Of a stretch of DNA of 64,000 nucleotides, positions 12,010-23,900 are shown piece by piece. The stretch is from Ciona savignyi (Eukaryota; Chordata; Ascidiacea; Phlebobranchia; Cionidae), in assembly GCA_000149265.1 (NCBI GenBank), contig CH003424.1:773717-837716 (forward strand), given 5' to 3'. The notes beneath the pieces were generated by a model. It was given only the letters and a program-made list of their open reading frames with translations. It had not been told where the DNA came from and did no database searches. Position 1 is the stretch's first letter. Each line of letters opens with the position of its first letter. Both the position numbers and the translations under genes were made by a program.

Positions 12010-12711
12010 ATGAAGGGAGTTGTTTTATATTTCGTGATGCTCGGCTTGACGGTTGTGTTGGCCGATAACCCCTTAGCGCCTGACTACGATATGATTGAAG
12101 ACGAGCCGAAGCAAACGTCTGAAGGTTGTCACCCATTGGTTGCAGGTATTATGGACCAATATGGTATGACATACTCCTGTATTGACAGTTGTGGACCCAT
12201 CTGACTTTCAGTGATTACTTATACAGTGAAAATTTGTTCAAAGACCTGTGGAGCAACCCGTGGAGGTACGAATTACAATAGTCCAAATCCGGTGCCTCTA
12301 TTAACGCATATTCTTTTTATATAGAACATTATATTACCTTAAACGAGACTGATGGGATGGAATTATAAAGCTTTAAGCAGAAACATTAAACCGTTTTCCT
12401 TACTATATCAAATTATTTGTTGGGTGTAAAATTATGGGTCATATTCTTGATTGGTTGAATACGCATTTTATTTGTAATAACATTTTTGTACAGATGTTGG
12501 CGGAAATGGGTTTTGTTTAATAAAATGCATTTTCGTGACTTGCTTAAACCAGTCTCCAGCCTGCAAAACTTGTTCCGACCCTTGTATGCAACGTGCATAT
12601 TCTTGCACAAAGGAACGCTGCGCCACTGAGTGTACAGCCGGACAGATCATGTCTCAGCATTGGTCCAACTTAGCGTGCCGTGTCTGTGTTCTTGGGAGAT
12701 GCTTTAATTAG
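12010..12711 (+). CDS. Probable small secreted Cys-rich protein (three exons)
   Basis: I do not recognise this gene. Exon 1 (12010-12145) begins MKGVVLYFVMLGLTVVLA, a clear signal peptide, followed by an acidic segment, and ends at a good CAG|GTATTA donor. Exon 2 (12227-12265) encodes a short piece with CSKTC. Exon 3 (12560-12711) encodes a Cys-rich tail beginning ACKTCSDPC and ending GRCFN before TAG. All junctions are phase 1, giving 108 residues with 12 cysteines, 11 of them in the last ~65. An even number suggests disulfide bonds. A second donor at 12164|12165 in the same phase would lengthen exon 1 by 19 bases. Without splicing, the first exon reads on to a stop at 12204, giving a 64-residue secreted form with three cysteines. 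Role unknown; defence peptide or matrix protein are only guesses. Confidence 0.5.
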
Positions 12712-14480
12712 CGATACTGACAGTAAATAAACCGTTCTGCAAGGCGTTGGTAACGGACTGATCATCGGTTCGAAACCCACCAGGCCCGGATAAACAAATA
12801 TGACGCATGAATCGTATACTATATGTCTTATGACGTAAATAGGTTGTTTTCTCATGTGTGACCGACTAATGCTATTATACGATGCTTCTATAGCTTAACT
12901 AAGCTATGTTTTAAAATTTCACCTTAGACTTAAAGAATTTTGTTTCTGGACATGGACAATGGGAATAGGTTTTAAGGTGTCAGATTATCTGTGTGGCCAC
13001 TTGTTTTCCCAAATTTTACTATAGCATTTCTAGTTATAACCTACCGTCACCGCCAAGTAAGTTGACCCATCACTAGTCTTTGTAGTGACATTCGTGGTTT
13101 ATACAATATTTTTTGCACATTGTATTAAGTTATATTAAAAGTGTTGTAATGGGCGCTTAATGCGCGCACAGCTGTTTGACTTGCCAATCATTTCCTCTGA
13201 AACAGACTATAATCCAAAAAAACACTTCCTTTATAATTCTTTCCACACATTGCGCCATACAAGCGTCTGTGTAAAAAAAACTTATTGTATTAGATTATTA
13301 TCAGAAACGCGTTCTGAAATGCATACCTAAGCACTGCGTGCTTGAAGACGATATCTTCAAGCATGTGTTACGAACCAGTTAAAATAGTATGCATTATATT
13401 GTATCAGCTTGCAATATACCAATAAAGAAATATTTTGTAAAGAGTCGGATTGCGCTTCAATCGAGTTTTGGCTAAGGTCTGTTAGTTGGGAAACCTCATG
13501 CCAGATTTAGTGCAAGCACTAGGCGCAAATCCAAGCCCCACCATAAGCAAAATAAGAAAGACCCCTACATCTTCTATTTGTAAATCGATTTACAACTAAA
13601 TTAAGATAACACAACTTCGTGCTTTTATACAAGATGCTTAGTTATTATAACTTTGAACAAATAGCCACGACACCTTTAATCGAATAACATACGGGCAGGA
13701 TGATTTCGCTGTGCGACAAAACGCAATTAATAAAAAAACGCAAATATATTAACCGAGTAACCTGTCACATAGGTTTTACTACTCGTATCAGATAAGGGAA
13801 ATAAACTCGCTCGGATGTATTTCCATCAGCGAACAAAACCAAACTATCAATAAGCAGAACATAAGACGTGTCTCGTCATTACTGTGCGGTGTTTGTAAAA
13901 GCCTGTTTTACACACGAAATATAATCGAACATCCGACACTTTGACTGAGAGGCAATTAGACATCGCATATTACACATGGCGCGATTACCATAGCTTCACA
14001 GAAATATGCTGGTATAATAGTTCACCAGGCTGTGTTTTTATACACGTAAACAAACTCTGAAATTTAACTGTGGCATATGGCTCTCAAAAATAGTGACATA
14101 GCATAACGTATAATCTTTCTATAGTACTCTGTTTACTCATCTGATCCTTAAAAATAAAAGTTCGTTTTATAATAGCTTTAAACTGCACGTCTTGGCAACT
14201 CCTAGCCTCACGATTCCTAAAATGCTTCGTTGCAGTATTTTCAATGGTGAAAAACTATTTTATTTGCATCTGTGTAGCTGCTTAATTCATTGCATCACTG
14301 TTTGACTTGTTTCAAACCGGTTTCACCAAGCTTTACATCATCAGGCAAGGCTTTTCCAACACTGCTTTGTAGGAAACCTCATTTTGACATGTTTTCGGCT
14401 TCAGACAAAATCGATAGCTTCATCTTTAGTTGTTAACTGTTAAATCAGCTCAACCTCCCAATTAAAATCCCTCTCTGCCA
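12712..14480. other. Gene-poor stretch
   Basis: No exon-like open frame is supported. Near 12740-12785 a tRNA-3'-half-like block (CGGTTCGAAACCC) is present, probably a SINE head remnant. The part after about 13900 may belong to the inverted retroelement fragment described at 14480-14856. Confidence 0.4.
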
Positions 14481-14856
14481 TGTTTAACTTCGCTACGACT
14501 GAGACAATCTTATATCCTGTAAGTTCTAGCTTATTTGCTACAATACAGTGGTGCGGCGTGTAGCAATATTTAGTTGCTTGGGCTTGTTGATTGCCTACGT
14601 CTTAGAGAGATACTAGATTTGACCTGAAGATCCCTCGCTTTTAAAAAAATGACTTAAATCCGAGCTCCGTCACAGAAGGTTGATTTCATTCTTGATCACA
14701 CGCGAGCACAGCAAAACATACAACGCTGGTGAATAAATCGTCTGTATAAGTGATGGCGAATTATACACAGTTCTTGGCTAATTGCCACATTAAAACAATT
14801 GTCTTGCAGTAATAAATTGTTTCTCTACTCGTTGAGCGGTAAAGTATGTTCCTCTC
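14480..14856 (-). mobile_element. Retroelement end fragment, inverted relative to 17428-17712
   Basis: The reverse complement of 14568-14856 matches 17428-17712 (shared words include ggcaattagccaagaactgtg and gacggagctcg). On the minus strand the block is followed by a start codon at 14481 and a short frame, as expected for an LTR followed by the beginning of a gag region, broken after about 13 codons. LTR assignment is inferred from position next to pol-like sequence, not proven. Confidence 0.45.
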
Positions 14857-15789
14857 AGCGCTAAGTCATTAAAAGTACATCCCAAAGCGTTAAAAACTCT
14901 CAGTGTTTAAAGTTACGGTGTCAGCGATAAAGTTACTGCATCTCAGAGAGTTATCGTTCATAATTTTGTAAGCGGTAAGCGTTATTGTTTAATGGGAAGT
15001 TATTCGGATGGTTCCGGGTGTGGGCTCTATCGTGAGAGAATAATAATAATGACGTCGTATACAGTACATATTGACTTTTACGAATTCTCTACAGTGGAAA
15101 TGTTATAGTTTACCGGACGTAATCTGTCTTGTTATTTCTGGATTATAGTAATGGTTCATTAGTAAAGTTTTTTTAATTGGGAAATATACATAAACAACTA
15201 AGTCGGTAAACTTGCTACAATCCTAACTATTTATTTTATATCAAAACAAGACCAAATATTTGGTTGTGGTACCATTCTGTAAACGAGTACTTGTAGCAAT
15301 TTTGTGTCTCTCTTATGTTTTTTGTTGTGTATACATTATGTTTCCCACAATATTGAACGTCTTGTAAACAGGATTTGAACGCAGTTCGTACGAGAAATAA
15401 TGCTTCCTGTCACGTGATATTTGATTGTTTCATGACGTTTAATGTGATTGTTTTGGCTTTTTAAGTGTAATTGTTTCGGCTCTATATTATATAGCGTCTA
15501 CAGCTTGGCTAACAGAACGAATAGAACGCACAGACCGAGCTGAGAATAAGAGTTATTAATCTGAACGCGCGGCGTTTGCCGCTGCCATGTCCTGGCAGTA
15601 TTGACAGAATTAGCTAAACTGTGTGTTTTACTGTATTTGCATTTATTCCAGAATAATAGAACCTCCCGTGACGGGTTTTTGGATCGCGAGAATCATAAAT
15701 AAGTAGAGGTAGCCGCAGAAGACCCAACAAATTTATGAAAACGCACCTAGAGATATAAAAAACTTTGACAATTTTCCTGATCTCTACCC

Positions 15790-17180
15790 TTCCGCGTTTT
15801 ATGGGTCGCGTTTTAATCTCCCTATGAAACATGATGTTGTTGACACTTAGGAAACAACTGGGCACCCCGTTAAATCACGCATTCTCCTGGACCCCAAGCG
15901 TTTGTCTGTTGGGAAGAAAGAGATCTCGAAATTGGTTACACAAGATAATCTTCGCCTTTTAAACAGTTCGTACGCATCTCCTCTTCACCTGTTTAAAAAG
16001 TTGATGGTTTCCGTGCTATGGTTGACTATCGCCAATCGAACTTGCAAACCTTCTCGTTACTGTATTCCATTGCAAGCTTGCTTGACGTCCAACCTGAAGT
16101 TCGGGAAGCAGCACATAAAGCACTTACAGATTTTTTTTCAGATGGTGGTTGAGCGCGTGTTAGAGTTTGGCTTAATCTTGAACAAAGAAAAATGTATTTT
16201 GGAGTCGAAACTCTTGACTTCCTTGGTCACACAGTGTTTAAAAAGGGAAATCCATGGTCGAGGCATTATCCGAAATCCCCAGCCCACTAAATGTCCACGG
16301 TTTACGCCGATTCTTGGGTGGTGTAAATTTCTATCATCGGTACGATCGTGTGGCCCAATGGTTAAGACCTCGCTTTCTTGGTAATAAGTTAATATTTACG
16401 ACAGCTTTTCATCCTCAATCGGATGGCATGGCAGATACTTTTTTTTCGTAGCTTTAAGGCGTATCTAATGTCAAGGTCGAGCGGATCTGGCTGGTTAAAT
16501 GATTTACCCTGGGTCCTGCTGGGTTTGAGAGCTGCATTTAAACAAGGACCTTGGCTGCTCTTGCGCTGAGTTAGCTTTCAGCACACCGCTACGATTGCCT
16601 AGCCAAGTGTTTGATACACTAGATTTTACTGTAGACCGTGGTACCTTCTTACATGAGCTCTGCAAGCGAATGAATGATTTGCGTCCAACTTTACCTTGAG
16701 TCCCTCACATTAGATCAGTGGTTCTCAAACTTTTTAGAGTTGGGACCCACTATTAATTACCACAATTTATGGCGACCCACTTAACTTTATATATAGTTGT
16801 TGTAACATGTGTGAGAGATGAAAGGTTATAATTTTCCCTTAATTTTTGTATAGGAAATAGCCAGTATAATTAATCAGAGCTTTCTATAACTTTTCACGAC
16901 CCACCAAGATTCCTTTCGCGACCCACCGGTGGGTCGCGACCCATAGTTTGAGAAACGCTGCATTAGATTATCTGATGTTGACCCCCAGCTACGAATTTGC
17001 TTGCACATCTTTGTGTGCAGTCAAAAGGTCCTTGCAACGCCCCTGTATTAGTCCTTTTCGCAAGGTCAACCGCTCAGACAAATATTTCACCATTGACTTC
17101 GGTAACCGCCTACGGTTAGCCTTGATCAACCAACGGTTAGCCTTAACCGTCTCAAAAAGGCTAGTGTACTGTTAGATGTC
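15790..17180 (+). pseudogene. Ty3/gypsy-type pol remnant (RT and integrase pieces, disrupted)
   Basis: Reading frames between 15790 and 16340 contain, across several frameshifts and stops, the pieces expected of a gypsy-type reverse transcriptase: the upstream block ending SSYASPLHLF, the later block ending in DFLGHTV in another frame, and LRRFLGGVNFYHR. The sequence then jumps to integrase-like TTAFHPQSDGMAD (about 16400) and a region with LNDLPWVLLGLR. It resumes after the MITE with KRSLQRP and NRSDKYFTIDF (about 17005-17110). The catalytic core of RT is deleted and several frames are closed, so the element is dead. It lies directly upstream of the FMO gene. Confidence 0.75.
16716..16960. 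mobile_element. hAT-type MITE (245 bp) nested in the gypsy remnant
   Basis: Ends CAGTGGTTCTCAAACT and AGTTTGAGAAACGCTG are inverted repeats, with an inner GGGTCGCGACCC palindrome. A perfect 8-bp target duplication, cattagat, lies at 16708-16715 and 16961-16968. No coding content. Same type as 58827-59366, whose ends read CAGTGGTTCCCAACCT. Confidence 0.9.
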
Positions 17181-17427
17181 ACGTGGGCTCTACTTGATTT
17201 AATTCGAGTGCATGGCAAAAAATGATATCATGCGCATCGCAATTGATGTCGACGCCTCTTTTCTAAAAAACGCGATGGAAGATAGATGCACTTAACCACC
17301 CGAAATTTATGCGGGTGTTTCTGTTCCTGATAACGTCCAGGAAGAGAGAGGGGTATCCACATCGCACTCTTTTTCAGAGCCGTGTTAATCGCATAATTCG
17401 CAGACCCGCGATTTTTAGATGGACCAT

Positions 17428-17712
17428 ATTTTACCGCTCAACGAGTAAATGGCCGGTAACAATTTAATACTGCAGAACAATCGTTTTAACGTGGCAATTA
17501 GCCAAGAACTGTGTAAACTTCGCCATCACTTGTACAGACCATTTATTTACTAGCTTTGTATATTTTGTTGTGCTCGCGTATAATCAAGAATAAAATCAAC
17601 CTTTTGTGACGGAGCTCGAATTTGAGTCATCTTGAAGTCTCAGTGGCTAGGAAGCTTTAGGTCATATCTGGTGCAAGACATAGGACTTAACCAACTGGTC
17701 CCAAGCAACCCA
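17428..17712 (+). repeat. Candidate LTR fragment of the gypsy-type element
   Basis: Follows the pol remnant in the same orientation and is an inverted copy of 14568-14856. Consistent with a 3' LTR piece. The exact ends are not visible. Confidence 0.45.
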
Positions 17713-17950
17713 AACATTTTTCTGAACGTCACATACTTAAGAGTGGCCATAACAATCGGCCAAGTTCGTTCCCCTTTTATCTGTAAGTTAGCATCCTATG
17801 CTAAGACAATACGACATTTTAAGTAGCAAAAATAAATAAAAATAAAAATATACTATTTTGCTTAACCAGTATTACAATGAATCTCTTTACACTATCAGCC
17901 AAGTAGGCTTTGCAATCCTTCTAATGTTATTTATTGCAGAAATTAGTAGT

Positions 17951-20900
17951 ATGGGTAAAAAGCGAGTTTGTGTGATTGGGGCTGGGGCAAGTGGGTTAAC
18001 GGCGATCAAATGTTGCATCGACGAAGATTTGGAGCCGGTTTGTTTTGAAAAGAGCCACGATATTGGAGGTGATGGATTCTATTTGTTTTATAGAATTTTT
18101 GTCGTTATCTGCATGACTTTGTCGTTATCTGCATGACTGGAAAGGTTCGAGATGCGCACAAGCTATCGTTAGATTACCTTGTGAATAAGTTAGCGAGTGT
18201 AATTACGTGTGAAATTTGTAGTCATGTTAATGGATCTATTGCATTGTCCTAAATATGATTAAGACGTATATTTATTTAAAGTAAAACCCATCAATCTACT
18301 GGGAACGGGTGATGTTCATTGCCTAATGACATAGCACAACCAACAACCCTTTGGATGCCAGCAATTTGCCCATGTTGTCACCAATACAGCTATCTAGCCA
18401 GACAGTTTATCCGCGATTATCAAGGGCAAATCTTACTAATGGTAGAGTTGCCATAGAAGTCCGACCACACAGCTTAGTTGTTTGTCTTTCAAACAAAAGG
18501 TTGAAAAATCGCAAGCATCTGCTTGCTTAAACGGTTGTGTTCAATCATAAACAACACACTGCAATAACTTTAGTAACCCGAATGTGTGTATGAGGTAGTC
18601 TGGAGATTGCCTGTGTAATAAAGCTTCATGCATTTTCTTTGTATGGGGTTAAGTAATACTATATTAATCTAGGTTTAGTATTGTTAATAATCAAACCATT
18701 GACACATTCCTATCACACCCAATGCGTACCGGTACCACAGAAAGCATTAACAAATCCCAGGTTTATGGAGATTTGAAGAAGGCACAAGTGATGGGGCCAC
18801 TGTGTATAGATCAACATATATTAACACAAGTAAAGAGATGATGGCGTTTTCAGACTTTCCACCACCTAAGGAAGCTGCAAATTACTTCCACAACTCCAAA
18901 GTTATGCAGTATTACAGGGACTATGCTGATAAGTATGCAATATACGTGCTTACGGTCACGATTAAAACACCTTAAAAATAATTTTTTTAATTGCCATTTT
19001 CATTAGGTAGCAGGGTAGATTCCGGACTGAGTTTGTTGTAAGGCCACCAATTTTGTGAATTACATCTGTGTATTCCACTCTTAAAAATATGTTATCGTTT
19101 TCTAAGCCTTACATTTTTTTCTATTCTTCCAGGTTTAATCTTCTAAAGCACATAAAGTACAAGAGGGAAGTTCTCTCTTGTAAAAAGATGGAAGATTTTG
19201 AATCTACTGGAAATTGGTTCGTTGCTTAAATGAGTTGCTGTGCTTAGAATGGGTCTTGTGTAAAGGATACACGTGTGTTAAGGTCTTTTAAATGTACCAT
19301 AATGCAACAACCGGATTACTGGAACTGTAGGGAGCCGTTGCAGGTCGCTGCCTATTTCGCTAGATTGTTCCTTGTAGGCACAGGTAAGCCGGTTACAACA
19401 CCTGATGCGATCTGCGATTCCCTACGCGCTATCTCGACTCTCCGAGGTGCGCTAATTAATTGAGGTTTTCTGCGTAAATGTCTCTTTGACTGATCTCCTG
19501 TAGTTCGCCTATAAACGCCTCAGTAGTTTTATAACTCAATTGTATTAAGCAATTGAGGCGATTAACTTGGTACCAATTGCGAGTTAAATCGTTAGATGTT
19601 TAAACGACATAGATTCCAGACAAACTCTCAGTATAGACACATACAAGATGTTACTTAATGCGTTAGGACTCTCTCTCTCTCTTCCTTCTCCGGAGCAAAA
19701 GTAAAATAAACTTATATAGGCAAAGTACGACAGCTGTGGCTATAATGGTAAACCTAATAATAATATTTCAGTGATGACGCATTGTCAGCGCCAATGCCAG
19801 CTGTGCGATCATAAATCTTATGTAACACATGTGGTCGCTACAGAACTATTAATTTTGTGTTTGGTTAATGTAGGTGTTTGTATGCAGGAGGTTGGGAAAA
19901 TACCTGTGCACTTCCCGATTTTATAGTGAGTTGGCTTAGTGGTAGTGGTTTAGACCAAAAGCTCATAAATATGTGTTTTATAAATCGCCCCCTTATTCAT
20001 TTATATATCTCGTTAAGACAATAAAGGCCATCGATCAGTGGTTTGATGAGTTGAACAAAATCTAAAGCATTATCTATGCAATCTTCATAACTATTCTTAT
20101 CCTGGCTTAATTTATCTAAAATCTATTTTTTAAACAGGAAGGTTACTACAAAGAACTTGCTAACTGATAAGACAAGCGTGGATGTATTTAATGGAGTGAT
20201 CGTAGCGGTGGGTCACCACGCTGTGCCCCATTTCCCGGTGTCCCAGTTCCCAGGTTGATTTACCCATTTCTATTTTTATTTGCAGTTGTTTTTCTTACAA
20301 GTGTTGTACAGGGAATCGTTACAGAAAATACCTCACACAGCTATTCAAGAATGATTCCAATTGGCTTATGTTTATCAATCAAAATCCCATGCAAAGCAAT
20401 TTATAATTGGTATTTCTGCTGCTGCTTTAAGGTGCTGACAAGTTTAAGGGTAAAATATTGCACAGTCAAGATTACCGTGACTTTCGTGGTTTTGAAAATA
20501 AAAACGTGGTCGTTCTTGGTGTTGGGAACTCTGGTGGAGACATTGCTGTGGAATTAAGCTGGCATTCAAAACAGGTAAGTTGAGAATTTTTGTTTTGTGA
20601 TTAGGAAACATTTATTATCCGTTACAAATAAAAGGAACACATACGATTACCTAATTCTTTAACAGTCGCATTACAGTAATTTTAACATTATTTTAACCTT
20701 AATTTTTATCAAAGCATTTAAATATACTGGATTAAGACAACAATTATTAGGGACGTTACTTGAGTATGTCCATGGTAGTACTCGGACCAGGAATGTACGT
20801 TTAAAAGACTGTCCCATATACAAAATGCACGGAAAAGTGGCCAAGGTGCAAACGGAAGTTGAAACCTTTCTGGTCGTGACTGGTTTACTTGTCCAATAGA

Positions 20901-23900
20901 CTAAACGTATTAGTGTTAGTAATGTTACAAACCCAGGTTTATCTCAGCACAAGACGTGGAACTTGGGTGTTTAACCGGCTTGGACCATATGGAATGCCGA
21001 GGGATTTTCTTGTTATCACGAGGTGAGCTCAGTCTTCAATTTCGTATTTGGTCACTTTGGTTTTGGTTTGTTTTTATATCTACATTGATCATATTTCTCT
21101 TATGGCCTTTCCAGTTTTTTATTCAATTAACCAGTTGACCGTCTAGTCTATACATAAGTCACATTACTTTCCCACAAATTTCTTTTTTAAACAGCAAAGA
21201 AAATTAAACCATGAAACCTAATTTTTATTATTTAAAAAGATGGAGTTAAAAATGTCAACTTTTTTTTATTTCTATAGACACCGGGCCTTTCTTAACTGGC
21301 TCACACCAAGTAGCGTCATCCGAAAAGCCGTCGAATCGCAGTTGATGAAGAAATTCGATCACGATCATTACGGCTTGAGACCTGACCATGGACCTCTTAA
21401 CCAGGTACAACTGACCCTTCTTGTTCATGCTGTCTGATTTTTGTTTAACCGATTAGTCTGGCGGGTAAGTGCGTCGCATTTCAGTCAAAGGGTCGCATTT
21501 CAGTCAAAGGGTCGCAGGTTCGAAACTGGTCGCTGGTCAGTTGTGTCCTTGGGCAAGCCATTTAACGGACATTGCCTGAACCCAGCGGATTAATGGGTTC
21601 TACTATATTAAAAAAACGTGTCTATCATACACAACACACTGCAATAGCTCTGGTAACCCGACGATGGGCGCGAGGTGATCTTACGATTGCCGGTGTGTTA
21701 ACCCGCTTGGTTTGTCCACACAGAGGCATAAACATGAATATCCTATTCTGTGTACGCTCTTTTATAAACCGGGGTTGTAGGAAATGGGATTAATATTTGC
21801 CTGTGCAAGGAGTGTAAAGGAAAAAGCACATTGGTCTTAACCGAAAGTTTCTAAGATCGATTCTTACCCTGACCACATTCTGGCTTTATTCTTTACCCAG
21901 TCCACTTTCTTGGTTCAAGTGCTAAGTTTAAAATTAAATGTTATTAATTTAAAACGAACCGCAGCACCCATTCATCAACGACGAATTACCGCATCGAATA
22001 ATAAACGGATCGATCATGATCAAGTCTAACATCGAATGTTTCACGTAGGATTCAGTGATCTTTGATGATGGGACAGCGGTGGAGGCAGATGCTGTAATCT
22101 TTGCTACCGGATTCATCTTCCAATTCCCGTTTCAAAACGACTCCATTGCCAAAGTGAGGTTTGCAAGTTATTTTGTGAGTTGAAAAATACCATCATTGAG
22201 GTAGCGGGAATTTCCAATGGGTTTATTTGTGGGAAAATTACTGTATAACTTTATAATACGGGTGGATATTTAACAGAATTATCTTAAGTCGACAGTATAG
22301 TTTTTATACCTTTAATCCACTGAGTTTAAGCGTCTTGCTCATGGTCATTAGTGTCCTGCGAGTCGCTGGTGTCAATCCAAAAAACTTTTAGTAACAGACA
22401 AATTTAACTGACCAGGCAAATATAACTGACCAGACAAATTTAACTGACCAATCAAATCTAACTGACCAGGCAAATATAACTGACCAGTCAAATCTAAATA
22501 ACCAGGCAAATCTAACTAACCAGGCAAATCTAACTAACCAGACAAATCTAAGAAAATCTGTCTTGCTGGACAAATTGTAAAATGACTGTCCCAGCTCCAT
22601 TACAGCTAAACGGAACAGACAGCCAGCTATGCAAATATATATGGCCTGTTGGAATGGCCAAGCATACGTTGGCGGTGATTGGGCATGTACACGTTCTTGG
22701 AGCAGTCAACCCGGTATCAGAGATGCAGTGTAGATGGGCAACTCGTGTTTTTAAAGGTTTGTGTAGCTTGAATATATTGCATTTCTACTTTATTTTTTAA
22801 TGTAAATATCTCTTGTTTTATTTCCTATGAATGACAATGAAATAATGCATGTATTCGTCAAATTATCATGAGCCCACGATTAGATTACCATGACTATAGC
22901 AGTCTGTTCAATGGTCTTTCAGGTTTTGGTCATTCTGCACTGGATCCAGGCACTATCTGTTTAGTGCCTTTTCTAGTAACACAACTGAACATAAAGTGGT
23001 CAGGGTGAAAATATGACGATTCAACCGATCCGTCTAGTCATGGCATAGACTACAAAGACAAAAGGTTATAACTTGCCCACACCTTATTAGATAATGAACT
23101 ACTTTTGTATTTGCAGAACTTGCTACATTGCCTAATGATACGAAAATGCTGTTGGACATTAATAGGAAAAAGGTTGCCTTGCAAAATCGATTTTACAAAA
23201 GCCAAAGACACACAATGGAGGTAATACCAGCACAGTAATTAAGAGATTGTAAAAGATGGGACATGGAATATTTAAACTTGTCTATTTTTTAGGGTTAAAG
23301 AATGATGTGTTAGTACACGGGCGACTTTAAATTATATATTTGTTTTGTTCTAAAGGATAAGGGCAGAGCTATTTGTTTTGACTAGTGTCATAGGGCAATG
23401 CAAAATTAACCTTGAACCAGTTGATCCAAATGGATCAATAAAAAAATAGCAAACGTGAACTTTTAAAACACACTGCAATATTTTTGTTGGTTTGCACAAT
23501 CGGTAAGATTGTAAGTATTTGGCAAGGCATTTAGCAGTTATTGCTTGAACCTATTGGATTAACTGGTTTTATTAAAAACCTAATTGTCTCGATCATATAC
23601 AACATACTGAAATAGCTCTGATAAGCCGATGGAGGTGGTAAAGTAATGAATTACCTGTGTATAAACGCTTTCCACATTTTTCCATTCACTGGTAAAACAT
23701 GATTATCCTTTCATAACTTGATTATTCTTTCATAAACTAAAAAACTACATAGTGCAACACAACAGAGTGTTTAAACGCATATCTACCATACATTTGTTAT
23801 TCTCTTACATTCTTCAAGGTTTACCATATAGCTTATATGGATGAAATCGCTGATCAAATTGGAGTGAAACCGAATATGTTTTCCTTGTTTATGACCGATC

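Noticed and set aside
16254..16451. Host gene at the plus-strand frame around 16254
   Set aside because: It is RT and integrase pieces of the dead gypsy-type element joined by a deletion.
22388..22600. Minus-strand frame rich in Trp-Ser-Val-Arg-Phe repeats
   Set aside because: Product of the 18-bp intronic minisatellite.
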